Both the position numbers and the translations under genes were made by a program. From Heterobilharzia americana (taxonomy: Eukaryota; Platyhelminthes; Trematoda; Strigeidida; Schistosomatidae), in assembly GCA_944470555.2 (NCBI GenBank), contig OX104128.1, positions 63,185,257 through 63,249,256 of the forward strand: a stretch of DNA of 64,000 bases, in the 5' to 3' direction. The notes beneath the pieces were generated by a model. It worked only from the letters and a program-made list of their open reading frames with translations, ran no database searches and had not been told where the DNA came from. Below, piece by piece: positions 11,278-22,720 of the stretch (its first letter is position 1; every line of letters starts with the position of its first letter).

Positions 11278-12850
11278 TGAGTTCACTAGATAAAAACGAT
11301 GATTCAAGTGACAGGTGACTGAGTTGATGAATGTGCTTTGTGGATTTTAGGCGAAATTTCGAATGATAAGAACACTTTCCTGTGAGACGTGCGTCAGGTA
11401 TTTATACTACCATTAACCTCAGAAGCTTAGTGAAACCCGACTTTACACATAACCGTTGAAGACAATGGTGCGCGCTGAGTATGATGAATGGAACTTCAAA
11501 ATTAGTTACGTTAGCAAATAGTCAACAAAGTATGATGAAAATCTTGGAAAAAATACAATATACAATAACTGTAACAACTAAAATAAGTATCTCGTCTAAG
11601 TAGTCAAACAAACTTGGCGACCGGAAACTACACGCGCAGCTCACTTTTAAATCTGGCGCTTTCTACCCGGATTTTTACAAAGCCTTTCGATAAGTAATTA
11701 AAAATTTCTTTTAAAATTCAAAAGGCCTTTAAGTGAACGAGTAATATTTGTTTAGAAAAGTTCTTCAGGATCTAAGGTTTTATGTGCACATCAGTTGATT
11801 ACATGCTGGCTATTCAGAGGTTATTCTAATCAGTTTGTTAATAATACTGTACTGTTGGGGATACCAAATGGTGAGACAACATCGATAAATTTTAGTGCTG
11901 ATTAGCTGCATGTTTTGCTTCCCAAGCCCCTAGTGGTGGCCCTGAGACTGAAGGTTGGATTGGGGCAGACTGGCCACTTCCCGTTTTGTTCATCAGTCCG
12001 ACTGCTCCTGAGGAGCCAGTGACAACGGCCGTAGCCCCAGGAATTTATCTTTCCCTACCCATGGACACCTCCCAGCATGATTAAGTTGTGCTAAAGACCT
12101 TTACCAGCTCCGTATCAGCCCACCTGATTGAAACGGGTCATGAACTGGATATAAATGAGTGGTTTCCATTCTGTACCGCGTTCCCATGAACTTACCTAAG
12201 AGTATTCAGTTCAGGATCCTTCAAACTCCGGAAGTAGTAACAGTCAAAATCAAACAATCCTAGCTGTTTGTTCAAGAGAAGTGAGCGTTACCTCTACAAT
12301 TTGCGTGACCCAGTTCGGGATGTACAAATTCCTTAGCATCCTGCCCCAGATAATTTAGTTCCATAATGTAGATACCACTTCTTCCATACGATACAAAATA
12401 ATTCTAGCAAATTCTCCCAGCCCATTTTGTCCATGTTATTTTACTTCGTCCGGTTGTCATAAAACCCTCCTATCGTTTCATTCAACTATCACATGTTACT
12501 ATATACATATGTATATACTACATAAACTGCACGACCATCTACGTGACCAGTCACCTTGAACTTGGTCTTCGTAACAGTTGATTCCATCATAAAAGTTCAC
12601 GCACGATTTTTTTCAGCTAACCTCGACTGCATAGTATCGTTGACTAACCAATAGACGGAACCTCTACATTGCTTGAGCGTATTTATTATGTCTGTTATTA
12701 TTGGTTGAGAACAATGACTGCCGCACGCAGATGATAGCAACTCTTAAGTTGCCCACCATAGTTGCGCAGAGGTCGCCCGCGTGATTTTTCCGCATCGAAG
12801 TCCAGTTGACCTTGAGGTGTGCTGGCTTGGTAATCCCGAGTCTACCCGAG
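11278..12850. other. Spacer, nothing recognised
   Basis: No long frame, tandem array or RNA gene that I can support. Base composition shifts from AT-rich to more balanced near 11,900, which suggests a junction with older inserted DNA. Confidence 0.35.
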
Positions 12851-12860
12851 GGCATAGTCG

Positions 12861-13217
12861 ATGATACACGTCTTGGATGACCCATCATTGAATGTACACC
12901 GACGCTTCAGAGCTGCTCCCACCAAACTCGTCGCACTTACTGACCAACAGAAAGTGCAAGAAGCGTCCAGGGACGTGCACCTCGGCGGTCGTAAGTTCGC
13001 GCAGATGCTTCGTCAAACGGTGCGGTTAGTTCCAGGCTTCAAAGTTGATGACCCCCTTGAACAACTGTGGTTGCAGAGATTCCCAGAGATGGTGCAAGGA
13101 ACCCCAACATCCTGTCATAACTCCCCCTCTATGGAGCCCCCAGAAGCAGCCGGCGGAGCAGAATACTATAAGGCCGAACACGGGTACTTCAGCCTCAAAG
13201 TCTACTGGCACTGACCG
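12861..13217 (+). pseudogene. Probable Ty3/gypsy gag fragment
   Basis: A 117-codon frame. Its central part, with LGGRKFAQMLRQTVRL followed by DDPLEQLWLQRFPEMVQ, resembles the capsid stretch of trematode Ty3/gypsy Gag (family pattern LG.R.PSQLLR......DD.LL..LWLQRLP..VQ). No zinc knuckle or protease follows in a clear frame. Recognition is by pattern only. The shorter frames overlapping it on either strand are shadows. Confidence 0.5.
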
Positions 13218-16200
13218 GCGCAAAGAACCCTCTCTATTGAAAAGCGAGCTGTTGAGTTTTGATCCTGGGGCTCATGATAATAAGTTGTACGGGGAGTCGT
13301 GAAATATTGGGAAGAGATGGTAGCTAGTATTTCTCATGAGAATCGTACTCCCGCTCATGCAGCGATCCGCGTCCTGTCATTCAAAATACTGCGTACATCC
13401 CCGGGGACGGCGATCGCTGATCGCCATTTTGTCCCTCAGTGTGCGCACATTATAACTGCACTAATAAGCCCGCTGAGGGGTAAGTGCAAAACTTTCAGAA
13501 TAGCTCTCAAGGCACTAGGAGTATTTTGGAAGGTTGAAACACTGCAGCAGAGGTCACGGTGTTAATCCAACGGAATAAAATCCCTCCTCTTAGAACTACT
13601 ATCGACCGTTCTAACGTGGCTACCGGAGTTTTGTTGCAACGACTTTTAGACCACGCTTAGATTTCACTTGCGTCCTTTTCCCAGAAGCCACCTGCATGCG
13701 AAATGCGGTGCAGCACAAATGGTGGTGAAGTGATCACCATATAGGCCTTAGCATCTTCGTCGCTTCGTTGAAGGTAGTGGTCTTATCATGTTTCTGGTGT
13801 CTAACAACCCCCTGGGAAGAAAGATATATCATAATTCACTCTCCTGATGCTAGAACACAACCACGGCTAAGATAAACGGAGTAAAATGAAGTAGCTAAAC
13901 GAACATGTAGCTCGTTTCCAGTCGCATGAGATGTTTTTGTCCTCAGCCCAAGAGTACACATCCAGACATGTTTCAGGGACAGTCTTCGCTCCCTTTTCGT
14001 TGGTTAACGAGAACGTTCTTAGAATCCTCAGTGCTCCCATGTCATTCGGATTCACCATTCGCTGCTATTCGACCTGAACACACTGAGCATGTCCCCACAT
14101 AGCTCGGTGCTTTCGAGTTGTGATACATCAAGCGCACCTGCGCGGCAGGCAGGCTATCGTCTCAGAACATCAATGAAAAATCCTGTCTGTATGACCCAAA
14201 GCAAACATCAGTGTAAGCGTGTGCATGAGTATCCCATGTCTCATGCCTGCAGAAAAATCAGCCACCAAATGTCTCATCTATTCAATTTTCCTGCCTTTCT
14301 TCACATTTACGCCGAGAATCTCCACCACATGAAAATGGGCGAGCTTGCACATGAGAGGTTAGATTTGGCGTATTCCGGGAATAGAAGAATACGGTTAGCG
14401 AATATGGTTTAACCCTCTTCGAAATGACGCTTCACTTTACACAAACGAGCTCGCCGGTTAAATACTATCAGGCAATGTTGGTAACAGGTACCGATGTGGA
14501 AGTGCATAAATATGGGGGTATGTCAGGCTTTGCAAGAACATTTAATACCTGATAAGCTGTCAAGCGACGAATTCCTGGATGTCTTCCCGTCTTTCAAGCC
14601 TATACAGTTCACACAGGTCTTCATTTGCGCTCCTTCATGTCCTACTCGCTGAAGGTGTCCCCTCAAGCTAGGCATTAGACTACATCCCCGGGGTGACCTG
14701 TTCATATCCAAGAGATTGAAGAGGCATGATACATAGTATACCTCACCCTTCCATGCCCTAGGGACCAACTCTGGATGAAAAATGCATCATTCATTTCCCG
14801 ATATTTCTTAAGGAGCCTATGAACCCCTTACACCTTGAGAGCTGTCATATGGTAAGTGCTGTAAACTCTACTTCTTTTAGCTAGCGTACGAAACCTATAA
14901 CTGTTCTAAAGTGTCCATGTGATCAGCCTCACGAGCGGCATCCGCCTGATTCCCACTGCATGTATAGTACGAGGGATGTAACACATACATTAGCGAACAT
15001 AATAATTACAATGGGGTCAAGTAGAGTAAATTTCCTACAGTACAGAGTGACGGCGGCCAGTGTCAGAATTGTGAAGTTTTTTCTAAGTTTAGTCTAGCTT
15101 TGATGAACCTTTACCTCACCAGAAAGCTTTTGCGTCGAAATCTAAGTAAACCTGTGTAACATACACTGCATATTTTATAACACTGGACCATGAAGATTAC
15201 TTGTATGGTGGTGGTCAAGTTTTCAGTTCGACTGTTTTTCTTTCTCCCGAAAGTTAGGAGTGATAAGGCAACCAAGTACGTAACGGCGAAACACGTTTGC
15301 GTCGTCCATTCGTATAGGAAAAATTGCCTTCTCATAAACCGAGAATGGTCCATTCAACTCCACGATGGCTCACTGATTCACTGCATCTTCACTTCTGCAT
15401 CCACATGCGTTTGAAGATGTGGCGTTCCCAACATATGGAAATCGTTTACATCAAAAAGGTTGTATCTGGGTCTCATCAACCGAATTTCTGTCTCGTGTAA
15501 TGTTAAAAGTACTCAATGTATGGATAGAGTACGGTTAAAATTACAAGCATACAACTCAGCTTCTTAACTATTGACAGATTATATTGAAATCTAATAAAAC
15601 GAGTACTGGTTGCACTGTTAGATATGCAGAAAAGCAGATGATAAATATTAACAGTCTTCGCTGGGAAATACCTGCGTCTGGGCTGATCAAACTATGGTCT
15701 TAACAACAATGGTGCTCGTTGCACAACCCATCCTCATCTACACAGACTAGCGACGCATGCTTCTCCAGAATCAATAGCTTAGAGTTAGACGAGACTCAAC
15801 ATTGGTGCTGACCTTCCTAGTTCTATCAGATTTGCTAAGCAGAAGGCACACATTCAAGCATCCAAGCGATTCGGCATGGTGTCGTGTCATGTTGCACAGC
15901 TCGTAGTCAACCCTTCAGCCAGCTAATTGAAGCCTATCGGCATTCCGGCACGACCCCGCAAATACACTACTCCATCAGATTACGCCATTTTGTTTCTCCT
16001 TGGTCTCGTATTTGTGGGTATATTACAAGTACGAATAATTAGTGGTTGGCTTCTGCATCTGTGAAGTCCGCTTAGGGACGATTCCCAAAATGGTAAGCCA
16101 TTAAAATAAAATGACCAGAAAAACGATATTTTCTATATGATGTAAGGTGTCTAGAATCGAAAAGCACCAAAGCAGACCAAACGGAAACGTAATGGAAGTT

Positions 16201-16600
16201 ATTTAAACTTATCGCAGGCATCAGATGATCCCCATTTATTTTACTGATATACGAATAAATCAATCGCAAAGTTAGATTCCTCACGCACACCCAGTGGTAG
16301 AACATGTGGAGTTACCCTTCATCCAACAAACGGATAAACAAGCACTTAAGTCTTCGTATCTGACACAAGCGCATTGAAGCTGCACACGTTAAATCAAAAA
16401 CACGAATCATATCTCGAGAAAGCACAAATGTCTCCGCAGAAAAGTGGCCACCAAAGATGGCGAGAAAGTAATACACTGGAGTATTCGCGGTACGTTCGAA
16501 ACTGTGTCACATCTTAGCATGATTTCTGTCATCTGCTCTGAATCCGTTATCCCGTGTACCGTGATACCATCTGTAAAGTGGTAGTACATAGGCATATCTT
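13218..16600. other. Unrecognised accessory sequence
   Basis: Only short frames (60-107 codons) with mixed content on both strands. A stretch near 15,930-16,030 reads GIPARPRKYTTPSDYAILF in one frame and might be the decayed end of a retroelement ORF, but I cannot assign it. No tandem repeats, RNA genes or clear termini. Confidence 0.3.
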
Positions 16601-17157
16601 GTTTGGTTAACGAATTCGTTCAGCTTTCCATGTTAAATAACCTCTCGTTGGGGCAACAGAGAAAAAATCAAAAGCCACGCCTTAGCTATGGGAAGAAATA
16701 AAAGTAAGTGCTCGAAAAAGACAGTCATAGTGATAATTCTAAAACCGGTACTTCAAGATCCGTCTCTAAATGCAATGAGACAGATCACTCAACCCGTTGT
16801 TTAGATGCGGGGGAGATTATTTTCCGCTTACCGATCATCAGAGCCTGAGACATTGTCCCCGGAACGGATGCAAGACTCGAGAAAAACCAAAATAACATTA
16901 CTAATATTAGGATTATCTTAGAAAATACTCAGGAGACACTGAAGAAACGCTCTGCCTTAGTTAGTTTGCTTCTTTAGCCAAACTAACACTCTATCAAGTG
17001 ACAACAGGCGGAAGGCCAAAAGCTCAGCAGGTTTCATTGCGACTGAGGTAGTTAAGCGATTATAACCATCTCAGCCAGCCCCTGTGTAAAACGTGCCTGA
17101 TAACGTGCAGCTGAGGGTAAGATCCTACGAGCTTGCGGTATGATAAATGTACCCTGC
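16600..17157 (+). pseudogene. Diverged 5' part of the left inverted-arm retroelement
   Basis: Plus-strand frames with stops, including NIRIILENTQETLKKRSALVSLL near 16,900-16,970, read like retroelement ORF1. At 17140 the frame joins MINVPCECKCL. The right arm has IVNTPCECKCL at the same point, but the DNA upstream of the shared edge differs strongly between the two arms. I take this as ORF1 sequence of the same or a related element that was not homogenised with its partner. Confidence 0.45.
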
Positions 17158-18470
17158 GAGTGTAAATGTTTACGCAAGAGACTTTCGCAAGGCGATTGCC
17201 CCATTATCTTCAAGCTTCTAACGCCATTTGATGCTGAAAAATCTATTAGGCTGCAGAACACCATTAGAGAAAACTGTAATTTCAAACAAGTTACTATTAT
17301 GCAAGAGGGAACACTGTGTCAGCGTGCAAAGCACTTTAAGAATGATTTAGCCTTTCGTTCTACAATTTTGGAGGCACCTGAAAGCATGGAAGGAACACAT
17401 GACAGCAAACGTCTGCAGTTATCCTCTAGCATCACCTGAGAAACAGGCACTTGTGGACCTTGATGCGACCCCTCCATTGGACTTGACAGTTCCCGAGAAT
17501 CCCACTCCCAAGACTAAGCAATCTGGTCAAAGTAAAGTGAGCATCCCATCAAAGGATAGACTTAGGGCTAGAAAGCCTTCAGGCAAAACTCAGGGACTTA
17601 AAACTGGCACTAACATTTGGCAGAGCAGTATTAAGCGTATTTCGTCTGACAACTCTGAAGAACATTTCGTTGTCAAAAGGGCTCCAACAGAAGTGCGCCC
17701 TACTGAGCAACATAAACCATTGCCCTGGAATAAAAAGCTCTTAACACGCGCAGTAAAGTTGGATCTATGCACTTCTTTTTCACATGGTTCCTGATTATAT
17801 CGATTTGCAGGTTTCCCGTTGTGTCTGACTACTCATTGCTATATTTTTGTAGTAATAATTCAATCTATCCCATATATTTGGCTTACGGCCCCCCTATCCT
17901 CCTCATACACTGTGTTACCAACGTTTTGGTACACCACGTACAGATATTCATTGATTTATTATTTCCGTGGTCACGACTCAGATTTTAATGGCGGGTATTA
18001 TGCTACCACTTATCGCTTCAGTGAACTAATGAACCACAAAATGCCACCATCCGGCATTAGAACTTGTCCTGTGGGATCTAATCATCCCTACCAGAACAAG
18101 GGACCAAGGTGCAACGCATATGATCATGACCCCAGGACTGAGTACCTCACCCCACCTGCCAATTACGTTAACATACCTGGACCTGGTGATTTTTTGGGGC
18201 CACCAAACGTTGTGTACGGCCCTTGGTATCCAGCCCCCGATTCACAGGCACAAAGTTGAAGTCATCCGAGGGGGTGTCCGCCGACAACGAACTTCAACAT
18301 GCGACATCAGTAGGGAGCAAAGACATGTTGATAGGCAAGCTGTCCCACCTAATAGACTTGGATGTCGCGAATCCACCCACCGCATTAACAACACAAACCA
18401 ATGGGAAGTTTCAGTTCGCTTCCAAAACACACCACACATCACCCACGGGCACGACTCACGGAAATTAATG
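17140..18470 (+). pseudogene. Broken ORF1 of the left arm element
   Basis: Successive overlapping frames (17140-17439, 17399-17794, 17819-18259, 18223-18468) look like one ORF1 split by indels. Visible content: CECKCLRKRL, then IIFKLLTPFDAEKSIRLQ, the generic cap-like region of such ORF1 proteins, then a Lys/Pro-rich stretch (near 17,500-17,720), and a Pro/Tyr/Gly-rich part (near 18,050-18,240). I see no PHD or CCHC finger. Role in the family: RNA-binding partner of the ORF2 protein in the retrotransposition particle. Confidence 0.55.
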
Positions 18471-18509
18471 TAGTGAGATAGGTATAACTGATACTGTAGG
18501 TAGGTTCAT

Positions 18510-19230
18510 CAGTCATAGAAAACTATTTACATCGTTACCCATTAAAGCACGCTCCCTACCTAAGAAAATATCTGCCCTCAGAACAACTGTTCTAACCACC
18601 AAACTGACGATACTACTTATAACTGAATCATGGTGTTCACCCCGCATCCTGGATGCAGACTTGTCCATAGATGGATACACTTTCTATCGCACTAATCGAA
18701 ATCATAAGCGCGGTGGTGGGCGTATGATTCATGTATGCGACCAAGTTACAGCTAATAAGGTTGGAGACCGTATACTAAATGCAGTGCCTGACTCACTGTG
18801 GGTCACCGTACATAGAAGCAAATACGAAGCGCTCATAGGTTGCATATATCGAGCGCCGTGCTCAACAGTGGAAACGGATAAACTCCTAGCTAAATCACTT
18901 ACTCATGCTTCCTCATATAGTGCCAATTTTAAATTGATTGCTGGTGACTTCAATCTTCCCGAAATCAAGTAGATGCCTGTTTGCTGTCCGTGGCGCTTTG
19001 CTGAGATACTTGCCGTGATAGATCTCCATGGTTGGAAACAACATGTCCACGCGCCTACTCGCGGTGACAACATGTTGGACTTACATTTTGACATGACCAC
19101 CCCGGTAACTACCTATGTCAGTGGCGAATTCTCCAATAGCGACCACAAAATGACATTCTGCTGTCTGCCTATCCGAACACTAAACGAGAGTAGTAAGCGA
19201 GCCCTACGGGTTATTGAATATCGCAGCTGA
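18510..19230 (+). pseudogene. Endonuclease domain of the left arm ORF2 (stop-interrupted)
   Basis: APE-type endonuclease motifs in order: ITESWCSP with the catalytic Glu (near 18,620), GYTFYRTNRNHKRGGG (near 18,670), GCIYRAP (near 18,838), AGDFNLPEIK (near 18,940-18,970), and NSDHKMTF (near 19,137). A stop (TAG) follows GDFNLPEIK, where the family normally has Trp, and another ends the block at 19,230. The GDFN and SDH active-site residues are themselves present. In vivo the domain would nick target DNA to prime reverse transcription. Confidence 0.8.
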
Positions 19231-19346
19231 AAACGTACGGGCTGGAAACGGCTCACAGAGCTTTTTAGGTTCTCCCCTTGGGATGACTATTTCACCACTG
19301 ACTCACCAACAACCACGGTGCCCCATTTTTACAGGAATGTTAAGTC

Positions 19347-20800
19347 GTGTCTGGACACTGCTGCTCCTGTGAAGGCGGAGAAACTATGTCGCCACTCAGG
19401 ACACATTCCACCCATAAACCGCCAAAGCCTAGGCAACTGTCGAATCTGTACCACTCCACTCAGGACTTCTCCTCACTGCACGCGACCCATGATACCCTGG
19501 AATCAGCCAAAGGCTTACGTGTACAAAAAGCCCGAAATGTTGAGTTACAAGTCCTCAGAACTAGCTCCAAGGTATGCAGCCCGACGTCGCTTCTAAAGAG
19601 GTCCCTTCAGACAACAAGGGATATACAATACTTGCTTCATAACGAGATGGCCTACAGCAATCCAGCGACGATTTGTGAACTATTTAGTGACTGGTTTGGG
19701 GATTTCAGCTGTGAGACGCACACTCCCGCCAGTAGCGTGCCACTCTCCAGCAACTGCTTTGCGACTGTAGAATTCACTTACAAAAATATGACTGAAGCCA
19801 TCAAAAGCCTACGACCTACAAAAGGAATGGAAATAGACGGGCTCAGTTCAGTAGCCCTAAGGAAGAGTGGAGGGGAGCTTCCCTTGATTCCGCCTAAATT
19901 GTTCACTCTTTCGATGGAAAATGGGACGTATCCTACTGAATGGAAAGCTAGCTTTGTAATTCCATACTACAAGTCTGGGAACAAGGCTAGTGTCGGCAAC
20001 TTTAGACCCATCAATGTAACCCCGGTCCCATCACCAATTATGCGGAAAGTTGTAAAAGACAGTGTGTCTGGACACCTACTTGCAGAAGATTTTATAACAA
20101 AGCCTCCGCACGCCTTTATGAAAAGCAGGTCATGCATTACGCGCCTCTTTGACCTCTTCAACCTCATCACCAGTGGTCATGAGGCGTGCAAAATAGTCCC
20201 TGCACCATACTTCAATATATCGAAGGTATTTGATATGGTTTCGCATAATGTAGTATTCGAAAAGTTTGATGCATTAGGCATTAGCAACCCTTTGCCAAGC
20301 TGGCTAAAATCATTTCTCAGTGATCGAACCCAAATAACAAAAATCAACTCAGTCCTGTCCACTCCGAGATACATCACAAGTGGAGTTGTGCGGGGTAGCG
20401 TTCTCGGGCATTTTTGTTTATTATCTACACTAACAGTGTTTCCAACTACTTTGCCACAGATGACGCCTTTCTACATGCCGATGACCTAAAAGTCGCTTGC
20501 TCTCTTTATAGCCATGAGCTGGGTGACACCATAACTGCAATTCGACATGAACTAGAAAAGCTTTCTTCTTGATGTGCTTGTGACCTTCCACAGTTCAACA
20601 TCAACAAACGCGGATGGATCCGCATCGGCAACAGTGACCTTGACTTGACATTTGGAGTATCTACACGAGTTACCAAAACTTGGTTCTATCTCAGACCTAG
20701 GGCTCAGATATTCAAGTGACTTGGATTTCTCTGAGTAGGCAGCGCACAATGAAACTGAGTCACGTAGACTCCCAGGATGCATCATTCGTAACTTTCGTAG
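19347..20800 (+). pseudogene. Reverse transcriptase domain of the left arm ORF2 (dead)
   Basis: A 380-codon frame (19347-20489) carries GNFRPINVTPV, the HAFMKSRSCITRLFDLFN block and SWLKSFLSDRTQ. RT motif A reads YFNISKVFDMVSH: the catalytic Asp expected just before the SKAFD core is Asn. The frame shifts near 20,400 at GSVLG; the next frame gives FIIYTNSVSNYFA and motif C as LHADDLKVAC instead of YADD. A stop follows at about 20,570. Motif A loss alone should abolish polymerase activity. The right arm shares all of this. Confidence 0.85.
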
Positions 20801-20828
20801 TACTGAATCATGGATCCTACTCTACAAA

Positions 20829-21353
20829 GTGAGCATCCGTCCAATTTTAGGATACTGCCCGTTTATCTTAGGTGGCCTTCGTACAAGCGACAAAGGAAAA
20901 ACTGAAGGATTACGACGCCACTTTACACTGAGAACACTGGGAGCTGACTGTAACCTTGACCACATCTCCAGATGCAGCATGCTGGGACTGGAACCTCTCT
21001 GGAAGAGGCAACTTGGAATGAATCTTATACTTTGTTATAAACTAATTTGTAAGCAAATGCACTCAGGTGGTCCGGGAATCAAAATAGTTGTGACATCTAT
21101 TTACAATATACGCAATCACAAACAATTAGCTAAAACTGAGTGTTGTAAGACCATTGTGCGAAGTAACTGCCTCCCCAATAAGTTTTCTCACATCCGGAAT
21201 AGACTTCCTGAGGAGATACGTACTGCAGGTTCATTATCTGTCCTTTGCTCCTCACTTAATAAGCTCCTCACAGATGCTGGGTCTATCACTCGTCTGGTCA
21301 CTATATATGCGTTCTGGGCCAATGAAAACACGCTAGGACCCCTAAACGTGTAA
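20829..21353 (+). pseudogene. C-terminal region of the left arm ORF2
   Basis: A 174-codon frame with RPILGYCPFILGG (the family's VRPILEY thumb block), then LRTLGADCNLDHISRCSMLGLEPLWKRQ and NRLPEEIRTAGSLSVLCSSLNKLL, the usual C-terminal end of CR1/Jockey-like ORF2 proteins. It begins after the stop that ends the RT segment, so it would not be translated as part of ORF2 in this copy. An identical frame lies in the right arm (33522-32998). Confidence 0.75.
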
Positions 21354-22720
21354 ATTGAGGCTATCACCAATCCCAAGTACTTCTTCCTTAATGGTCCCTA
21401 ACATTATTGCGCGAGGCATTTGACCGCTATTCCACTAGCTTAGGTTGTGCAGTCAGTAGATTACACGTCAGTAAAGTACATGTCACAGTGATATAGAGTC
21501 AGTTTTCCTCGTACGTCCACAAGTAAACGGAGTATATCCGAAAACTTGTACTAATTTTACGTGGGAAAATCATAAGAGTCATTTTTATACGCATAAATTA
21601 AAGTGTACATATAGCTCGAGCGCCTCTAAGAAGACAGGAACTTCTGTCTTCCCATTTTCGTCTTGTGTGGTATATCATTCTCCGGTTTCTGCTCGTGCTC
21701 TCCTTTTCTTCGTCCCCTCTTTTCAGCTTAAGTTTGAAGAGAAAACCTTGAGCCTGATTTTGGGCGAAGTTGCCAACCTACTGAATGTACTACTTCATAC
21801 TTGATACCAGAGATTATTGAAAGAATCCTTCAACTGGTCTTCCCATATTGATTCTCAACTTTCTGAAGAGTTCCACAGCAAAATCGCCTAGTCACCAGCA
21901 TCCTAGATGCTACCATGTACGAAAACCCAACTACGATAAATGACCCAAGGTTTCTGGACGGTCATAATGGCAGCAAAAATCTGGATGAACAACTACGTCC
22001 AAGAACTAAGCTCACCTAGTGACTCAAGGTGAGACGTGTTCGCAGACAAACGTCTCCAGTACTCCACCTCACTTGACTCCGTTTCATGGAAGACAATTAG
22101 CAGTCAACATACCTCCCTGACAATGCCGTATGCTTCAATGTGAATTCTATGTGCGAAACTCCATCACCATTAGACAGTAGTCCTTCAAATGTCTATCTCT
22201 TTGTACAGGAACAACTAATTCTGATGGGTTACATCCGTATTGCTGAATAGGGTCACACTACGAGTGGGAAATGCGAGGACTTACATACTTACATGGATTA
22301 TACGGTTATGCCAACACTTAGTGTTACTTGGCATCAATGAAGTGGGTTTTCGCTGGTTAACAATACTATAAAAACGAGAACTGACGTCAAAATAAACGTT
22401 TATCCGGCGAAACACGGAACTATACCGCCAGGTTGACCATGTAACGCGAACATCGAATATTGTACGATTTTGGTGCCACTTTGTTGTGAATAAAGAATGG
22501 TGGGTGGAGATGACCGAAGCTCATTGACAATCTATATGCACCGTGGGGTGGTATTTTTCTGTCCTTTTCATAACCTGCAGTCACTTTTGATGTCATGACA
22601 AACCCTGATGCAATAACCTCTGTATCATTCAGGACAGCTCAACTACCGGAGATTTCTTTGCCATTATCAATCTGATGAGGCCTGTAAACTGGCCTCCCTC
22701 ACGTTAAACCCTGAATTTGA
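21354..22720 (+). other. Long 3' non-coding part of the left arm element
   Basis: About 1.37 kb after the ORF2 stop with no frame of note. It is conserved base for base with the right arm wherever I compared it and ends at the same base in both arms, so it belongs to the repeated unit. That is long for a non-LTR 3' UTR, and part of it may be an older insertion carried along. Confidence 0.6.

Larger units (their letters stand above)
17158..22720 (+). mobile_element. Left arm of giant inverted repeat: inactive non-LTR retrotransposon
   Basis: A 5,563-bp unit holding, in order, a broken ORF1, an endonuclease, a reverse transcriptase, a C-terminal region and a long 3' non-coding part ending in CCCTGAATTTGA. 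Its reverse complement lies at 31631-37192. Paired coordinates sum to 54350 left of about 18957 and to 54351 to its right, so I can see one 1-bp indel between the arms (a C in CTTCCCGAAATC). Corresponding frames translate identically elsewhere, and spot checks of the 3' region match exactly. Both arms carry the same disabling lesions. Clade is uncertain; the EN-RT order and GNFRPI/SWLKSFLSDR blocks fit the CR1/Jockey group. Confidence 0.9.
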